Shown here one piece after another: positions 52,267-61,271 of a DNA stretch of 64,000 nucleotides (positions are counted from its first letter, which is position 1; each line of letters begins with the position of its first letter). The stretch covers positions 97,907-161,906 of the forward strand of contig CAILHY010000010.1 in NCBI GenBank assembly GCA_903834145.1, written 5' to 3'. This DNA comes from an uncultured Actinomycetes bacterium. GTDB taxonomy: Bacteria > Actinomycetota > Actinomycetes > Nanopelagicales > Nanopelagicaceae. The position numbers were made by a program, and so were the translations under genes. Under the pieces are notes generated by a model that was given only the letters and a program-made list of their open reading frames with translations, was not told the origin of the DNA and did no database searches.

Positions 52267-53556
52267 ATGGCATATTCAGAGCGTTTACAAAACCATGCAA
52301 ATACTTTAGGGCGCGATGTACGCATTGCTCTTGTTGGTGCAGGACAAATGGGCCATGGCTTTGGTTGCCAAATTGATCGTATGCCCGGCTTAAAATTAGC
52401 GCTTGTTGTTGATATTGATCCTGCTCGCATCACTAGCCTGTTTAATGACATCGGACAGAAAGATGTAGTTATTAGTTCTGATCCAAAAGTTGTTACTGAA
52501 GCCCTCTTATCGGGAAAAGCAGTAGGAACGACTACTACTGAATTCATTTCTCAACTGCCTTTTGATGTGGTAGTTGAGGCTACGGGTGTTCCAGATATCG
52601 GTGCACGCGTTGCCTACTCATGTTTGTTGGCTAAGAAAGATGTTGCAGTCCTCAATGTTGAAATGGATGTAACCATTGGACCGCTACTTCATGCCACGGC
52701 GAAACTTGGTGGAGCGGTTTACACCGTCTGTCACGGGGATGAACCTGTAGAGGCAAAGGTGCTTGTTGATTTCGCGAGAGACTTGCAATTTGAAATCGTT
52801 GCTGCAGGGAAAGGTAAGAACAATCCATTCGAACCATTGAGCACTCCTGACACTGTTAGGGAACGCGCAGTTGCCAAGAAGATGAATCCAAAGATGCTGT
52901 GCTCATTCACTGATGGCTCAAAGACCATGATTGAAATGGCCGCCCTTGCCAATACAACGGGACTTCAATTATCAAAACGCGGGATGTACGGTCCAGCTGC
53001 AACGGTTAAAACGTTACAGGATGTATTTGCGTTGCAAGCCGATGGTGGAGTACTTGATCGTCCTGGTGTCGTTGATTACTGCACGGGAGATGTTGCACCG
53101 GGTGTATTTGTCATCGTTCGCACTGATGCTCCTTATATCAATCACGAAATGAGTTACCTCTCCATGGGGCCCGGACCATACTTTGCCCTGTATCGCCCAT
53201 TCCATTTAGCTTCGGTTGAGGCACCTCTTTCTGTTGCTCGCGCCGTTCTTGATCGCGAATCATCACTCTTCGCGCCTCACTTGATGGCTGAAGTTGTTTC
53301 GATGGCTAAGAAAGATATGCAGCCAGGAGAAAAGATTGACAGCATTGGCGGATACACCGTTCGTGGTTACGCCGATATTGCACAGGATGCCAAGCGCGAC
53401 AACTTGGTTCCCATTGGTCTTATCGCAAATGCGGTTGTTACTAAGGAAATCAAAGTGGGCGATCTGATTACCTACGACCAGGTAGCTGTTGACGAATCAA
53501 GTTTGATTGTTCAGTTGCGCCGGCTACAAGATAGCTTGGGGCTTACTTACGCTTAA
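52267..53556 (+). CDS. COG4091-type NAD(P)-dependent oxidoreductase with C-terminal SAF domain
   Basis: A 429-residue protein often called 'homoserine dehydrogenase-like with SAF domain'. The Rossmann motif VRIALVGAGQMGHGFGCQI lies at ~18-36, VVVEATGVPDIG and VLNVEMDVTIGPLL follow, with AAGKGKNNP in the substrate region; the SAF domain spans ~365-425. The true substrate of this family in PTS operons is not known to me. Position as last gene of the glucitol-type PTS operon, where E. coli has sorbitol-6-phosphate dehydrogenase (an SDR, absent here), suggests it processes the imported sugar-alcohol phosphate. True homoserine dehydrogenase activity is less likely. Confidence 0.75.
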   Translation: MAYSERLQNHANTLGRDVRIALVGAGQMGHGFGCQIDRMPGLKLALVVDIDPARITSLFNDIGQKDVVISSDPKVVTEALLSGKAVGTTTTEFISQLPFDVVVEATGVPDIGARVAYSCLLAKKDVAVLNVEMDVTIGPLLHATAKLGGAVYTVCHGDEPVEAKVLVDFARDLQFEIVAAGKGKNNPFEPLSTPDTVRERAVAKKMNPKMLCSFTDGSKTMIEMAALANTTGLQLSKRGMYGPAATVKTLQDVFALQADGGVLDRPGVVDYCTGDVAPGVFVIVRTDAPYINHEMSYLSMGPGPYFALYRPFHLASVEAPLSVARAVLDRESSLFAPHLMAEVVSMAKKDMQPGEKIDSIGGYTVRGYADIAQDAKRDNLVPIGLIANAVVTKEIKVGDLITYDQVAVDESSLIVQLRRLQDSLGLTYA

Positions 53557-53806
53557 GCACAATCCTTGACCGTGAACGAGAAGCTCTGAATACGGGCTTC
53601 TCGTTCATGCATTCACAACAAACATGTCCAGTGTCATGTGGGCGCAATCGATCATGAAGTCTAAGTTCTCTGCGCAAATCTTCCTGAGCTGCAGTAAATA
53701 AGCCCGAATTGCGTTCGTTTTTAGCTGCCCTGGCCTCTTTAATTACCTGTGCCTTGGCATTGGCTTCCTCAAAGGATTTTCGCATGAGCCATTTGGATAC
53801 CGCCAT
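53543..53806 (-). CDS. Hypothetical small protein
   Basis: A possible 87-residue basic protein with many charged residues (KSFEEANAKAQVIKEARAAKNER) and a CCEC cluster near residue 65. I recognise no family. Against it: it overlaps the end of the COG4091 gene by 14 bp and its 3' part carries a perfect hairpin. For it: the ATG is preceded 6 nt upstream by CAGACT, one mismatch from the TANNNT leaderless boxes, and it otherwise fills a 285-bp gap. Its start is divergent from that of the IspD-like gene. Confidence 0.35.
   Translation of the reverse strand: MAVSKWLMRKSFEEANAKAQVIKEARAAKNERNSGLFTAAQEDLRRELRLHDRLRPHDTGHVCCECMNEKPVFRASRSRSRIVLKRK
53573..53607. terminator. Hairpin after the srl/COG4091 operon
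   Basis: TGAACGAGAAGC (53573-53584) and GCTTCTCGTTCA (53596-53607) pair perfectly over 12 bp with an 11-nt loop, 17 bp after the COG4091 stop. No T run follows on either strand, so it is either a U-less terminator or an mRNA 3'-end stabiliser for the operon. Confidence 0.55.
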
Positions 53807-53841
53807 ATTTCAAGTCTGCCACAGAGTGACACAATGAGCAC

Positions 53842-54543
53842 ATGGATGGGGAGATACGCATTGCGGTGGTGGTCTTGGCCGCGGGCAGTGGGACTCGTTT
53901 TGGCCACACCACCAATAAAGTGTGGTTGCCTTTAAGTGGCCGTCGCATTATTTCTCGCTCTCTAGCAAACGCGGTTAAGAGTTTCCCTAAATCGCGAAAC
54001 ATATTGGTCATCAATCCCGATGATGCAGCACTGGCTAAGGATGTATTGGGTCGGGAAGCCCGCCATATCAAAGTCGAAATTGTGGCGGGAGGGGCTTCTC
54101 GTCATGAATCCGAACACAATGCGCTGATGCATTTAGCCCCTGCCATCGAGGCAGGCAAGGTCAATGTTGTGATGATTCACGATGGGGCTCGGCCGTTGGC
54201 CACGAGCATCCTCTTTCATGACATTGCGATGGCAGCGCATCATCACGGAGGTGCGCTTCCTGCAATAGTGGTGGATCCACTAGAAATTGATATTCATGAA
54301 ACTCGGCAAATTGTTCGGGTTCAGACCCCTCAAGCATTTCGCGCGAAAGAGTTACTAGAGGCTTACACAAAAGCAGATCGAGATGGCTTCGTTGGCACCG
54401 ATACCGCCGCATGCATGGAGGAATATTTCCCTAATGTTCAGACAATTGCCGTGACAGGGGAAGTTACGAATGTCAAAATTACCTATCCTCAAGATTTGGT
54501 AATTGCGGAGCACGTACTTGAAAAGCGAGGCTATAAAGAATGA
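53842..54543 (+). CDS. ispD: IspD-like cytidylyltransferase with complete nucleotide loop
   Basis: A 233-residue nucleotidyltransferase most like 2-C-methyl-D-erythritol 4-phosphate cytidylyltransferase (IspD) of the MEP isoprenoid pathway. The CTP loop LAAGSGTRFG (~12-21) with Arg, Lys of NKVWLPL, IHDGARPL (~112), VQTPQAF and NVKITYPQDL are present. The usual DT(I/L)K segment is altered (VDPLEID) and the following loop is shorter, so another alditol-phosphate (TarI-type) substrate is possible. ATG 53842 is 6 nt after CACAAT, an imperfect leaderless box. The zinc-ribbon gene overlaps its end (ATGA). IspF is not adjacent. Confidence 0.72.
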   Translation: MDGEIRIAVVVLAAGSGTRFGHTTNKVWLPLSGRRIISRSLANAVKSFPKSRNILVINPDDAALAKDVLGREARHIKVEIVAGGASRHESEHNALMHLAPAIEAGKVNVVMIHDGARPLATSILFHDIAMAAHHHGGALPAIVVDPLEIDIHETRQIVRVQTPQAFRAKELLEAYTKADRDGFVGTDTAACMEEYFPNVQTIAVTGEVTNVKITYPQDLVIAEHVLEKRGYKE

Positions 54544-54851
54544 ATGAAGAAGTCACCGCCGAACTTCATTGCTCGCATTGTGATCACGAGACCATCCACA
54601 CCCTGGTCTACGCCGGTCGTTTGTTGGTCTCCACAACTTGTCAGACCTGCAATTCTCAAGTTAAACACGAAGCAATTGATTTGCGACTTCATTACTTAAA
54701 GGATTTAGAACATCGAATCTCTACCAAACCTCGAAGATTGTGGCGAGGATTTTGGAGCGCGCCTTTTTCGCAAATGGTGAGTTTTCCTAAGAAATTTATG
54801 AGTCAGCCGAAGAAGATTTGGAAAGAAATTAAAGCAATTCTTGGCAGGTAA
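54540..54851 (+). CDS. Small zinc-ribbon protein
   Basis: A 103-residue protein with two CxxC knuckles (CSHC at ~11-14 and CQTC at ~34-37), i.e. a zinc ribbon in the first 40 residues, followed by a basic, amphipathic tail (KDLEHRISTKPRRLWRGFW, then KKFMSQPKKIWKEIKAIL). No family name is certain. It overlaps the IspD-like gene (ATGA) and abuts a convergent IspD-like gene at 54852. It could be an accessory or nucleic-acid/membrane-binding factor. Confidence 0.65.
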   Translation: MNEEVTAELHCSHCDHETIHTLVYAGRLLVSTTCQTCNSQVKHEAIDLRLHYLKDLEHRISTKPRRLWRGFWSAPFSQMVSFPKKFMSQPKKIWKEIKAILGR

Positions 54852-56773
<1,922 letters not shown>

Positions 56774-56796
56774 GTCACTCCGAGCTTTCCCTGGAT

Positions 56797-58764
56797 CTAC
56801 CAGATCCGCACACGCTCGGCGGGATCGAGCCAGAGTGCATCACCTTCATGGACATCAAAAGCACGATAGAACTCGTCGAGGTTTTTGATGATTTGATTGC
56901 ATCGAAATTCTGCCGGCGAGTGTGGATCTGTTGCCAGGCGGCGCGCTGTTTCCTCTGGTCTAACTTTTCCTCGCCACACCTGGGCATACCCTAGGAAGAA
57001 ACGTTGAAAGCCTGTGTCGCCATCAAGTATTGGTGCAGGCTGGCCGTGCAATGAAATTTCATATGCCTTGTGCGCAATTGTGAGACCTCCTAAATCTCCG
57101 ATATTTTCTCCGATAGTGAGAGCGCCATTGACGTGCGAATCCGGCGTCTCAGCAGGGACGAGTACGTCAAATTGTGCAATCAGCTTCTGTGAGCGTTTAT
57201 CGAATTCGATTCGGTCATCTTGAGTCCACCAGTCATTGAGATTGCCATCGCCGTCGAACTTAGATCCTTGATCATCAAAACCGTGGCCAATTTCGTGGCC
57301 AATTACTGAGCCAATACCGCCGTAATTAGCGGCATCATCTGCCTCCAAATCAAAGAAGGGAGATTGCAAAATAGCGGCAGGGAAAACAATTTCATTCATG
57401 CCAGGGTTGTAATAGGCATTGACTGTTTGCGGGGTCATGAGCCATTCGGTGCGATCGACAGGTTTGCCTATCTTGGCAAATTCATAGTCGCGACCGAAGC
57501 GAGAGACAGCTGCCACATTGGCAATCACATCATCAGATGAAATCTGCAGAGCGGAGTAGTCGCGCCATTTATCCGGGTAACCAATTTTCGGTGTGAATTT
57601 ATCAAGCTTTTCTAGCGCCTTCACTTTGGTTTCTGACGTCATCCATTCCAAAGCGCGGATATCAACGCGGTATGCCTGGATGAGATTGTCAACGAGTTTC
57701 TCCATTGCCGCCTTTGCAGCCGGAGGGAAATGTGCTTCAACATAGAGTTGACCAACGGCTTCACCGAGAGATCCTTCGACCAATCCAACCCCACGTTTCC
57801 AGCGTTCTTTAATGGTGGGAACGCCAGAGAGGGTGGTGCCGTAAAAGGCGAAGTTTTCATTGACAATAGCTGAGTTCAAATAGGAAGCAGCTCCACTAAG
57901 AATCTGCCACATTAACCATGAGCGCCAGCGGGCTCCATCGAACTCATCGATCATTGCGCCAAGACCGGTAAAGAAACTTGGTTGGCGCACAATTACGGTC
58001 TCCAGCACATTGTCTGGAACTTGCGCTCCGATATTCCACGCCTGCCAATCAAAACCTGCCGATAATTGTTTTAGTTGCGCAAATGTGAATTTGTTATAGG
58101 TCTCTGTGGCATCACGATCTTTCACTTGATCCCAGTGGTGGGTGGCGAGCTCTGTCTCCAGACTAAGAATTCGTACCCCATGTTCGGCGCCACCATCTAT
58201 CCCCGCGAGTGCGCACATACGAGCGACGTGTTCAAGAAATGCCTCACGTATGGGTGCGTATTCATCCTCGCGGTAGTAGGCCTCATCAGGCAGGCTTAGA
58301 CCCGATTGACCGATATAGAGGATATTTTCATCGGACTTCTTGTTATCACTCGTTATAAAGGCATAGAAGAGCCCGCCAAGGCCCTCTACTTCGAGTTCGC
58401 CCAGAAGTGTTAAAAATTGTTCTTTCGTCGCTACCAATGATGCGCGAGAAAGATACTTTTCTATCGGGGAAATCCCCTTCGTTTCCGCCTGAGTTTCATC
58501 CATAAAGGAGCGATATAAATCTCCGATTTTCTGTGCCAGGGAACCTAATTCAGCTTTCTCTCGGGCAGCGCTCTCAATGATTTCTCTGACATGTTGTTCG
58601 GCTTCATCATGCAGACGATAAGCCTCCCCGTCGGAGGCGCGGTCGGCAGGGATCTGCGCTTCCTTGAGCCACTTGCCGTTGACATGGCGAAAAAGGTCAT
58701 CTTGAGGGCGCACCGATGGGTCGTTATATCTCTTTTCGATTCCGCTTTTATTCGTGCTGTTCAT
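56797..58764 (-). CDS. M13-family (PepO/neprilysin-like) zinc metallopeptidase
   Basis: A 655-residue endopeptidase. The zinc motif HEIGH lies at 490-494 (GGIGSVIGHEIGHGFDD), the third ligand Glu in ENIGD (553-557), the substrate-binding NAYYNP at 449-454 and the late VRIW C-terminus replaces the CxVW seen in secreted neprilysins. It has no signal peptide or membrane anchor and begins directly with the ERYNDPSVRPQDDLFRHVNGKW-like M13 opening, so it acts in the cytoplasm on oligopeptides like PepO. It is divergent from the MarR gene; a shared palindrome sits between them. Confidence 0.9.
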   Translation of the reverse strand: MNSTNKSGIEKRYNDPSVRPQDDLFRHVNGKWLKEAQIPADRASDGEAYRLHDEAEQHVREIIESAAREKAELGSLAQKIGDLYRSFMDETQAETKGISPIEKYLSRASLVATKEQFLTLLGELEVEGLGGLFYAFITSDNKKSDENILYIGQSGLSLPDEAYYREDEYAPIREAFLEHVARMCALAGIDGGAEHGVRILSLETELATHHWDQVKDRDATETYNKFTFAQLKQLSAGFDWQAWNIGAQVPDNVLETVIVRQPSFFTGLGAMIDEFDGARWRSWLMWQILSGAASYLNSAIVNENFAFYGTTLSGVPTIKERWKRGVGLVEGSLGEAVGQLYVEAHFPPAAKAAMEKLVDNLIQAYRVDIRALEWMTSETKVKALEKLDKFTPKIGYPDKWRDYSALQISSDDVIANVAAVSRFGRDYEFAKIGKPVDRTEWLMTPQTVNAYYNPGMNEIVFPAAILQSPFFDLEADDAANYGGIGSVIGHEIGHGFDDQGSKFDGDGNLNDWWTQDDRIEFDKRSQKLIAQFDVLVPAETPDSHVNGALTIGENIGDLGGLTIAHKAYEISLHGQPAPILDGDTGFQRFFLGYAQVWRGKVRPEETARRLATDPHSPAEFRCNQIIKNLDEFYRAFDVHEGDALWLDPAERVRIW

Positions 58765-58795
58765 GGATTCGCACTCTTTCTCGTCATGGCAAGTA

Positions 58796-58823
58796 GTTGA
58801 ACTTTCAACCTATCGCGTACACT
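58796..58823 (+). promoter_or_regulatory. MarR promoter with overlapping palindromic operator
   Basis: GTTGAA (58796-58801) and TTCAAC (58804-58809) form a 14-bp palindrome, within which TTGAAC (58797-58802) could be the -35. TACACT (58818-58823) is the -10, 7 nt before ATG 58831, so the mRNA is leaderless or nearly so. The site lies 32 bp upstream of the divergent peptidase start; MarR proteins typically bind such dyads in their own divergent promoters. Confidence 0.6.
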
Positions 58824-58830
58824 GCTCTCT

Positions 58831-59331
58831 ATGGCCCCTAAGGCAAGAAACGCTACCCCACCAACGCCTCGCTGGCTTAATCCAGCCGAAATGAAAGCCT
58901 GGCGCAGATATATAGTCTCCAGCCGGCGCCTTTTGGAGGCTCTAGATCTGGATTTAGCAGACCACGACCTTTCTATGTCGGATTACGAAATTCTGGCGCA
59001 ACTCAGTGATGCACCTGAACGTCGAATGCGCATGAGTGAACTCGCCGACATTGCGATGCTTTCGCGCTCGCGCTTATCTCACCGCATGAAGGTGATGGAG
59101 AAAGAGGGCTGGGTAAAGCGCGAAGCATGCCCGGTCGATAAGCGAGGATATTTTGCCGTGATGACACCAAAGGGATGGAAAGCGATTGTTGCTGCCGCAC
59201 CCGATCACGTAGAAAGTGTTCGGACCCGATTTATTGATCATTTATCTAAGGCAGATCAAGTTGCCTTGGCACAGATATTTGAGAAAGTTGCCGATGCCCT
59301 CCGAGATGATCCGAGTTTGCACGAGAAATAA
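58831..59331 (+). CDS. MarR-family transcriptional regulator
   Basis: A 166-residue winged-helix regulator. Dimerisation helices flank the DNA-binding core: LADHDLSMSDYEILAQLSDAP, then MRMSELADIAMLSRSRLSHRMKVMEKEGWVKRE (helix-turn-helix) and the wing CPVDKRGYFAVMTPKG. Its promoter has a GTTGAA-CT-TTCAAC palindrome, the likely operator for itself and the divergent M13 peptidase gene. The ligand is unknown. It ends at the bidirectional terminator shared with the histone-like gene. Confidence 0.88.
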   Translation: MAPKARNATPPTPRWLNPAEMKAWRRYIVSSRRLLEALDLDLADHDLSMSDYEILAQLSDAPERRMRMSELADIAMLSRSRLSHRMKVMEKEGWVKREACPVDKRGYFAVMTPKGWKAIVAAAPDHVESVRTRFIDHLSKADQVALAQIFEKVADALRDDPSLHEK

Positions 59332-59363
59332 AAAAACCCGCCATTTGCATGGCGGGTTTTTTT
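59331..59363. terminator. Bidirectional intrinsic terminator
   Basis: AAAAAACCCGCCA (59331-59343), loop TTTGCA, TGGCGGGTTTTTT (59350-59362): a perfect 13-bp stem with A and T runs, acting in both directions between the convergent marR-like and histone-like genes. Confidence 0.92.
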
Positions 59364-59372
59364 ATAAAGTTG

Positions 59373-59732
59373 TTACTTTGCAGCAACAGCCTTCTTGCGA
59401 CGCTTCTTTGGTGCAGCTGCAGGAGCAGCAACAGCCTTCTTAGCGGCCTTCTTGCGCTTTGGAGCTGCCTTCTTAGCGACAACCTTCTTAGCGGCTTTCT
59501 TGGCCTTCTTTGGAGCTGCTTTCTTAGCAACTTTCTTGGCCTTCTTTGGAGCTGCCTTCTTAGCAACAGCTTTCTTAGCGGCCTTCTTGCGCTTTGGAGC
59601 TGCCTTCTTGGCAACTGCCTTCTTGCGACGCTTTGGTGCTACTGCCTTAGCAGCGGCTTTCTTGCGCTTTGGAGCTACCTTTTTGGCAACTGCCTTCTTG
59701 CGCTTTGGAGCAGATTTCTTAGCTGCAGCCAC
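59373..59732 (-). CDS. Lys/Ala/Pro-rich histone H1-like DNA-binding protein
   Basis: A 119-residue, extremely basic low-complexity protein made of units such as KKAVAKKAAPK and APKRKKAAKK, resembling histone H1 tails and the C-terminal extension of actinobacterial HupB, but without any HU core. It should bind DNA or RNA non-specifically and act in nucleoid packing. Start GTG 59732 is set by GGAGAAG 5 nt upstream. An opposite-strand frame through the same repeat is an artefact of composition. Repeat number is likely to vary between strains. Confidence 0.85.
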   Translation of the reverse strand: MAAAKKSAPKRKKAVAKKVAPKRKKAAAKAVAPKRRKKAVAKKAAPKRKKAAKKAVAKKAAPKKAKKVAKKAAPKKAKKAAKKVVAKKAAPKRKKAAKKAVAAPAAAPKKRRKKAVAAK

Positions 59733-59925
59733 GTAACTTCTCCTATCGGAATGGTTCGATCCGTCACCGAACCTGTTCAGGGATAATGGTGTCAGTGTTT
59801 GGCACACAATGCCAGCATTATGTGAAATAAAATTGACCGCGTGTCGCGAAATAGTTTTTTATTATTTTTGTGCTCTTAGGTCAATTATTCAAATCCAATT
59901 AAATGAAAATAAAGATCACTGTGAT
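59733..59925 (-). promoter_or_regulatory. AT-rich intergenic region with promoter of the histone-like gene
   Basis: On the - strand TTGACC (59884-59879), 17 nt, TAAAAA (59861-59856) is a plausible -35/-10 pair, leaving a ~117-nt 5' leader to GTG 59732. An 8-bp inverted repeat AATTGACC (59831-59838) / GGTCAATT (59879-59886) flanks the AT-rich core (poly-T/A tracts 59854-59869) at a distance of 40 nt. Confidence 0.5.
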
Positions 59926-59927
59926 CT
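59913..59927 (-). terminator. Weak terminator/dyad after the DHA3 exporter
   Basis: AGATCAC-T-GTGATCT (59913-59927) is a perfect 15-bp dyad that includes the last two bases of the exporter stop codon and, on the - strand, is followed by TTATTTTCATTT. It could be a weak intrinsic terminator or a regulator site near the histone-like promoter. Confidence 0.45.
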
Positions 59928-61200
59928 ATTCGTTGAGAGATTCCCGTTTTTTGCGTTCTTGAGCGGCAAATTCATTGGTTTTGACGTCATATTTGCGAAA
60001 TTTTGGCAAGAAACTGGCGAGTAGTAACACCACTCCGATGCATATCACCCCTCCAGATGTAACTGAAAACGTTAGTGACGTAGCAGACGCAATTGAGGCT
60101 GCTCTTAATTGCCCAACAAGTGGCCCAACTGAGTAAGAAAGTAACTCAATTCCAGAAAGTCGTCCGCGCAATTCATCAGGGATCGTTTGATTCCAGATAG
60201 TTGATCGAAAGAGGGCGCTGACCATGTCAGAGGCACCGGCAATTGCTAGAAAAAACAGGACCCAAACCAGCGAATGAACTACCCCTGCTAAAGCGATGGC
60301 GCCCCCCCAACCGACAGCAGCGGCAGTGATCGCTCGACCATGGAATCGATATGTCCTGATCCATCCACTTGAAAGTGTCATAAGAATTGCACCGACAGTT
60401 CCTGCGGCATAAAGAAATCCGAGCGCCCAAGGTGCTCCTAAATGATCTGCCCAAAATGGAAAGAGTGCATTTGGCATGGCAAAGAACATTGCCGCTAAGT
60501 CAATGAGGTAGGTGCCTAGTAAATCCTGGCGACTCACTGCATATTTAACACCTGCAAATAACGCTGACAGGGATGGCTTTTCGGCCCTCTCGTTAGGTGG
60601 CACCGCTCCTACTTTCCAGAGCAACGCCAAAGAAATCACGAAAGTAATTGCATCGACGGCGTAACCCGCACTCACGGTGAACGAGGAAATAATCACTCCA
60701 CCAATTGCTGGGCCGGCAATCACTCCGACTTGAGATCGCAAACTCAATAAGGCGCTGGCGGCAGGAAGATCGGCATGTCCAACGATTCGAGGAAGAATCG
60801 CATTGGCACTGGGTTGTTGCATTCCACTTACTGCTGCGAAGAGCCCTGCCACCACATAGATCAAGACCAAACTCGGACGACTTTGGAGAGAGTTGATCAG
60901 CAGAGTTGAGGTAGCCAATAAGGCGGCGGCTTCTGTGGCCCACACCATCTTCTTGCGATCCACTGCATCGGCAAGTACGCCGCCATAAAGACCGAAAATA
61001 ATCAGAGGTACCAACTCGACAGCGCCACTGAGGCCGACAGCGAGGTAGGAGTGTGTCATTTCCTTGATTTGGAATGGAATTGAGACATACGTGATCATCG
61101 ATCCGAGGTTAGATATCAATCCAGAGGTCCAGAGATATCTAAAGTCTCTGTATTTGCGCAAAGGAGCGATATCGATCGCAAAACGAGCAGTTTTAGCCAT
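59926..61200 (-). CDS. MFS exporter, DHA3 (EntS-like) family
   Basis: A ~424-residue 12-TM transporter. LRKYRDFRYLWTSGLISNLGSMITYVSIPFQI is the DHA3/EntS-type first helix; motif A appears as GGVLADAVDRKKM, and the second half has SDMVSALFRSTIWNQTIPDELRGRLSGIE, typical of enterobactin-exporter-like proteins. The substrate may be a siderophore or drug. ATG 61200 matches family starts; GTG 61230 would add ten residues (KKSGQIPKI) and is possible. It is divergent from nadE. Confidence 0.85.
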   Translation of the reverse strand: MAKTARFAIDIAPLRKYRDFRYLWTSGLISNLGSMITYVSIPFQIKEMTHSYLAVGLSGAVELVPLIIFGLYGGVLADAVDRKKMVWATEAAALLATSTLLINSLQSRPSLVLIYVVAGLFAAVSGMQQPSANAILPRIVGHADLPAASALLSLRSQVGVIAGPAIGGVIISSFTVSAGYAVDAITFVISLALLWKVGAVPPNERAEKPSLSALFAGVKYAVSRQDLLGTYLIDLAAMFFAMPNALFPFWADHLGAPWALGFLYAAGTVGAILMTLSSGWIRTYRFHGRAITAAAVGWGGAIALAGVVHSLVWVLFFLAIAGASDMVSALFRSTIWNQTIPDELRGRLSGIELLSYSVGPLVGQLRAASIASATSLTFSVTSGGVICIGVVLLLASFLPKFRKYDVKTNEFAAQERKKRESLNE

Positions 61201-61259
61201 AATTTTAGGTATTTGTCCGCTCTTTTTCACTGGGTAGTCCTGGAAGTTTAGTCCGGCAT

Positions 61260-61265
61260 TAGACT
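61260..61265 (+). promoter_or_regulatory. -10 box of the leaderless nadE promoter
   Basis: TAGACT at 61260-61265 lies 6 nt before ATG 61272; no Shine-Dalgarno is present. Confidence 0.55.
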
Positions 61266-61271
61266 CTGACT

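Noticed and set aside
59745..59775. tRNA-like T-loop motif GGTTCGATCC
   Set aside because: The flanking bases do not form a T stem and no acceptor, D or anticodon arms can be drawn around it.
59349..59786. Long Leu/Ser/Cys-rich and Ala/Phe-rich frames on the + strand opposite the histone-like gene, and an Arg/Leu-rich frame on the - strand
   Set aside because: They are other-frame readings of a low-complexity Lys/Ala repeat; the GTG with GGAGAAG and the repeat logic support only the - strand histone-like frame.
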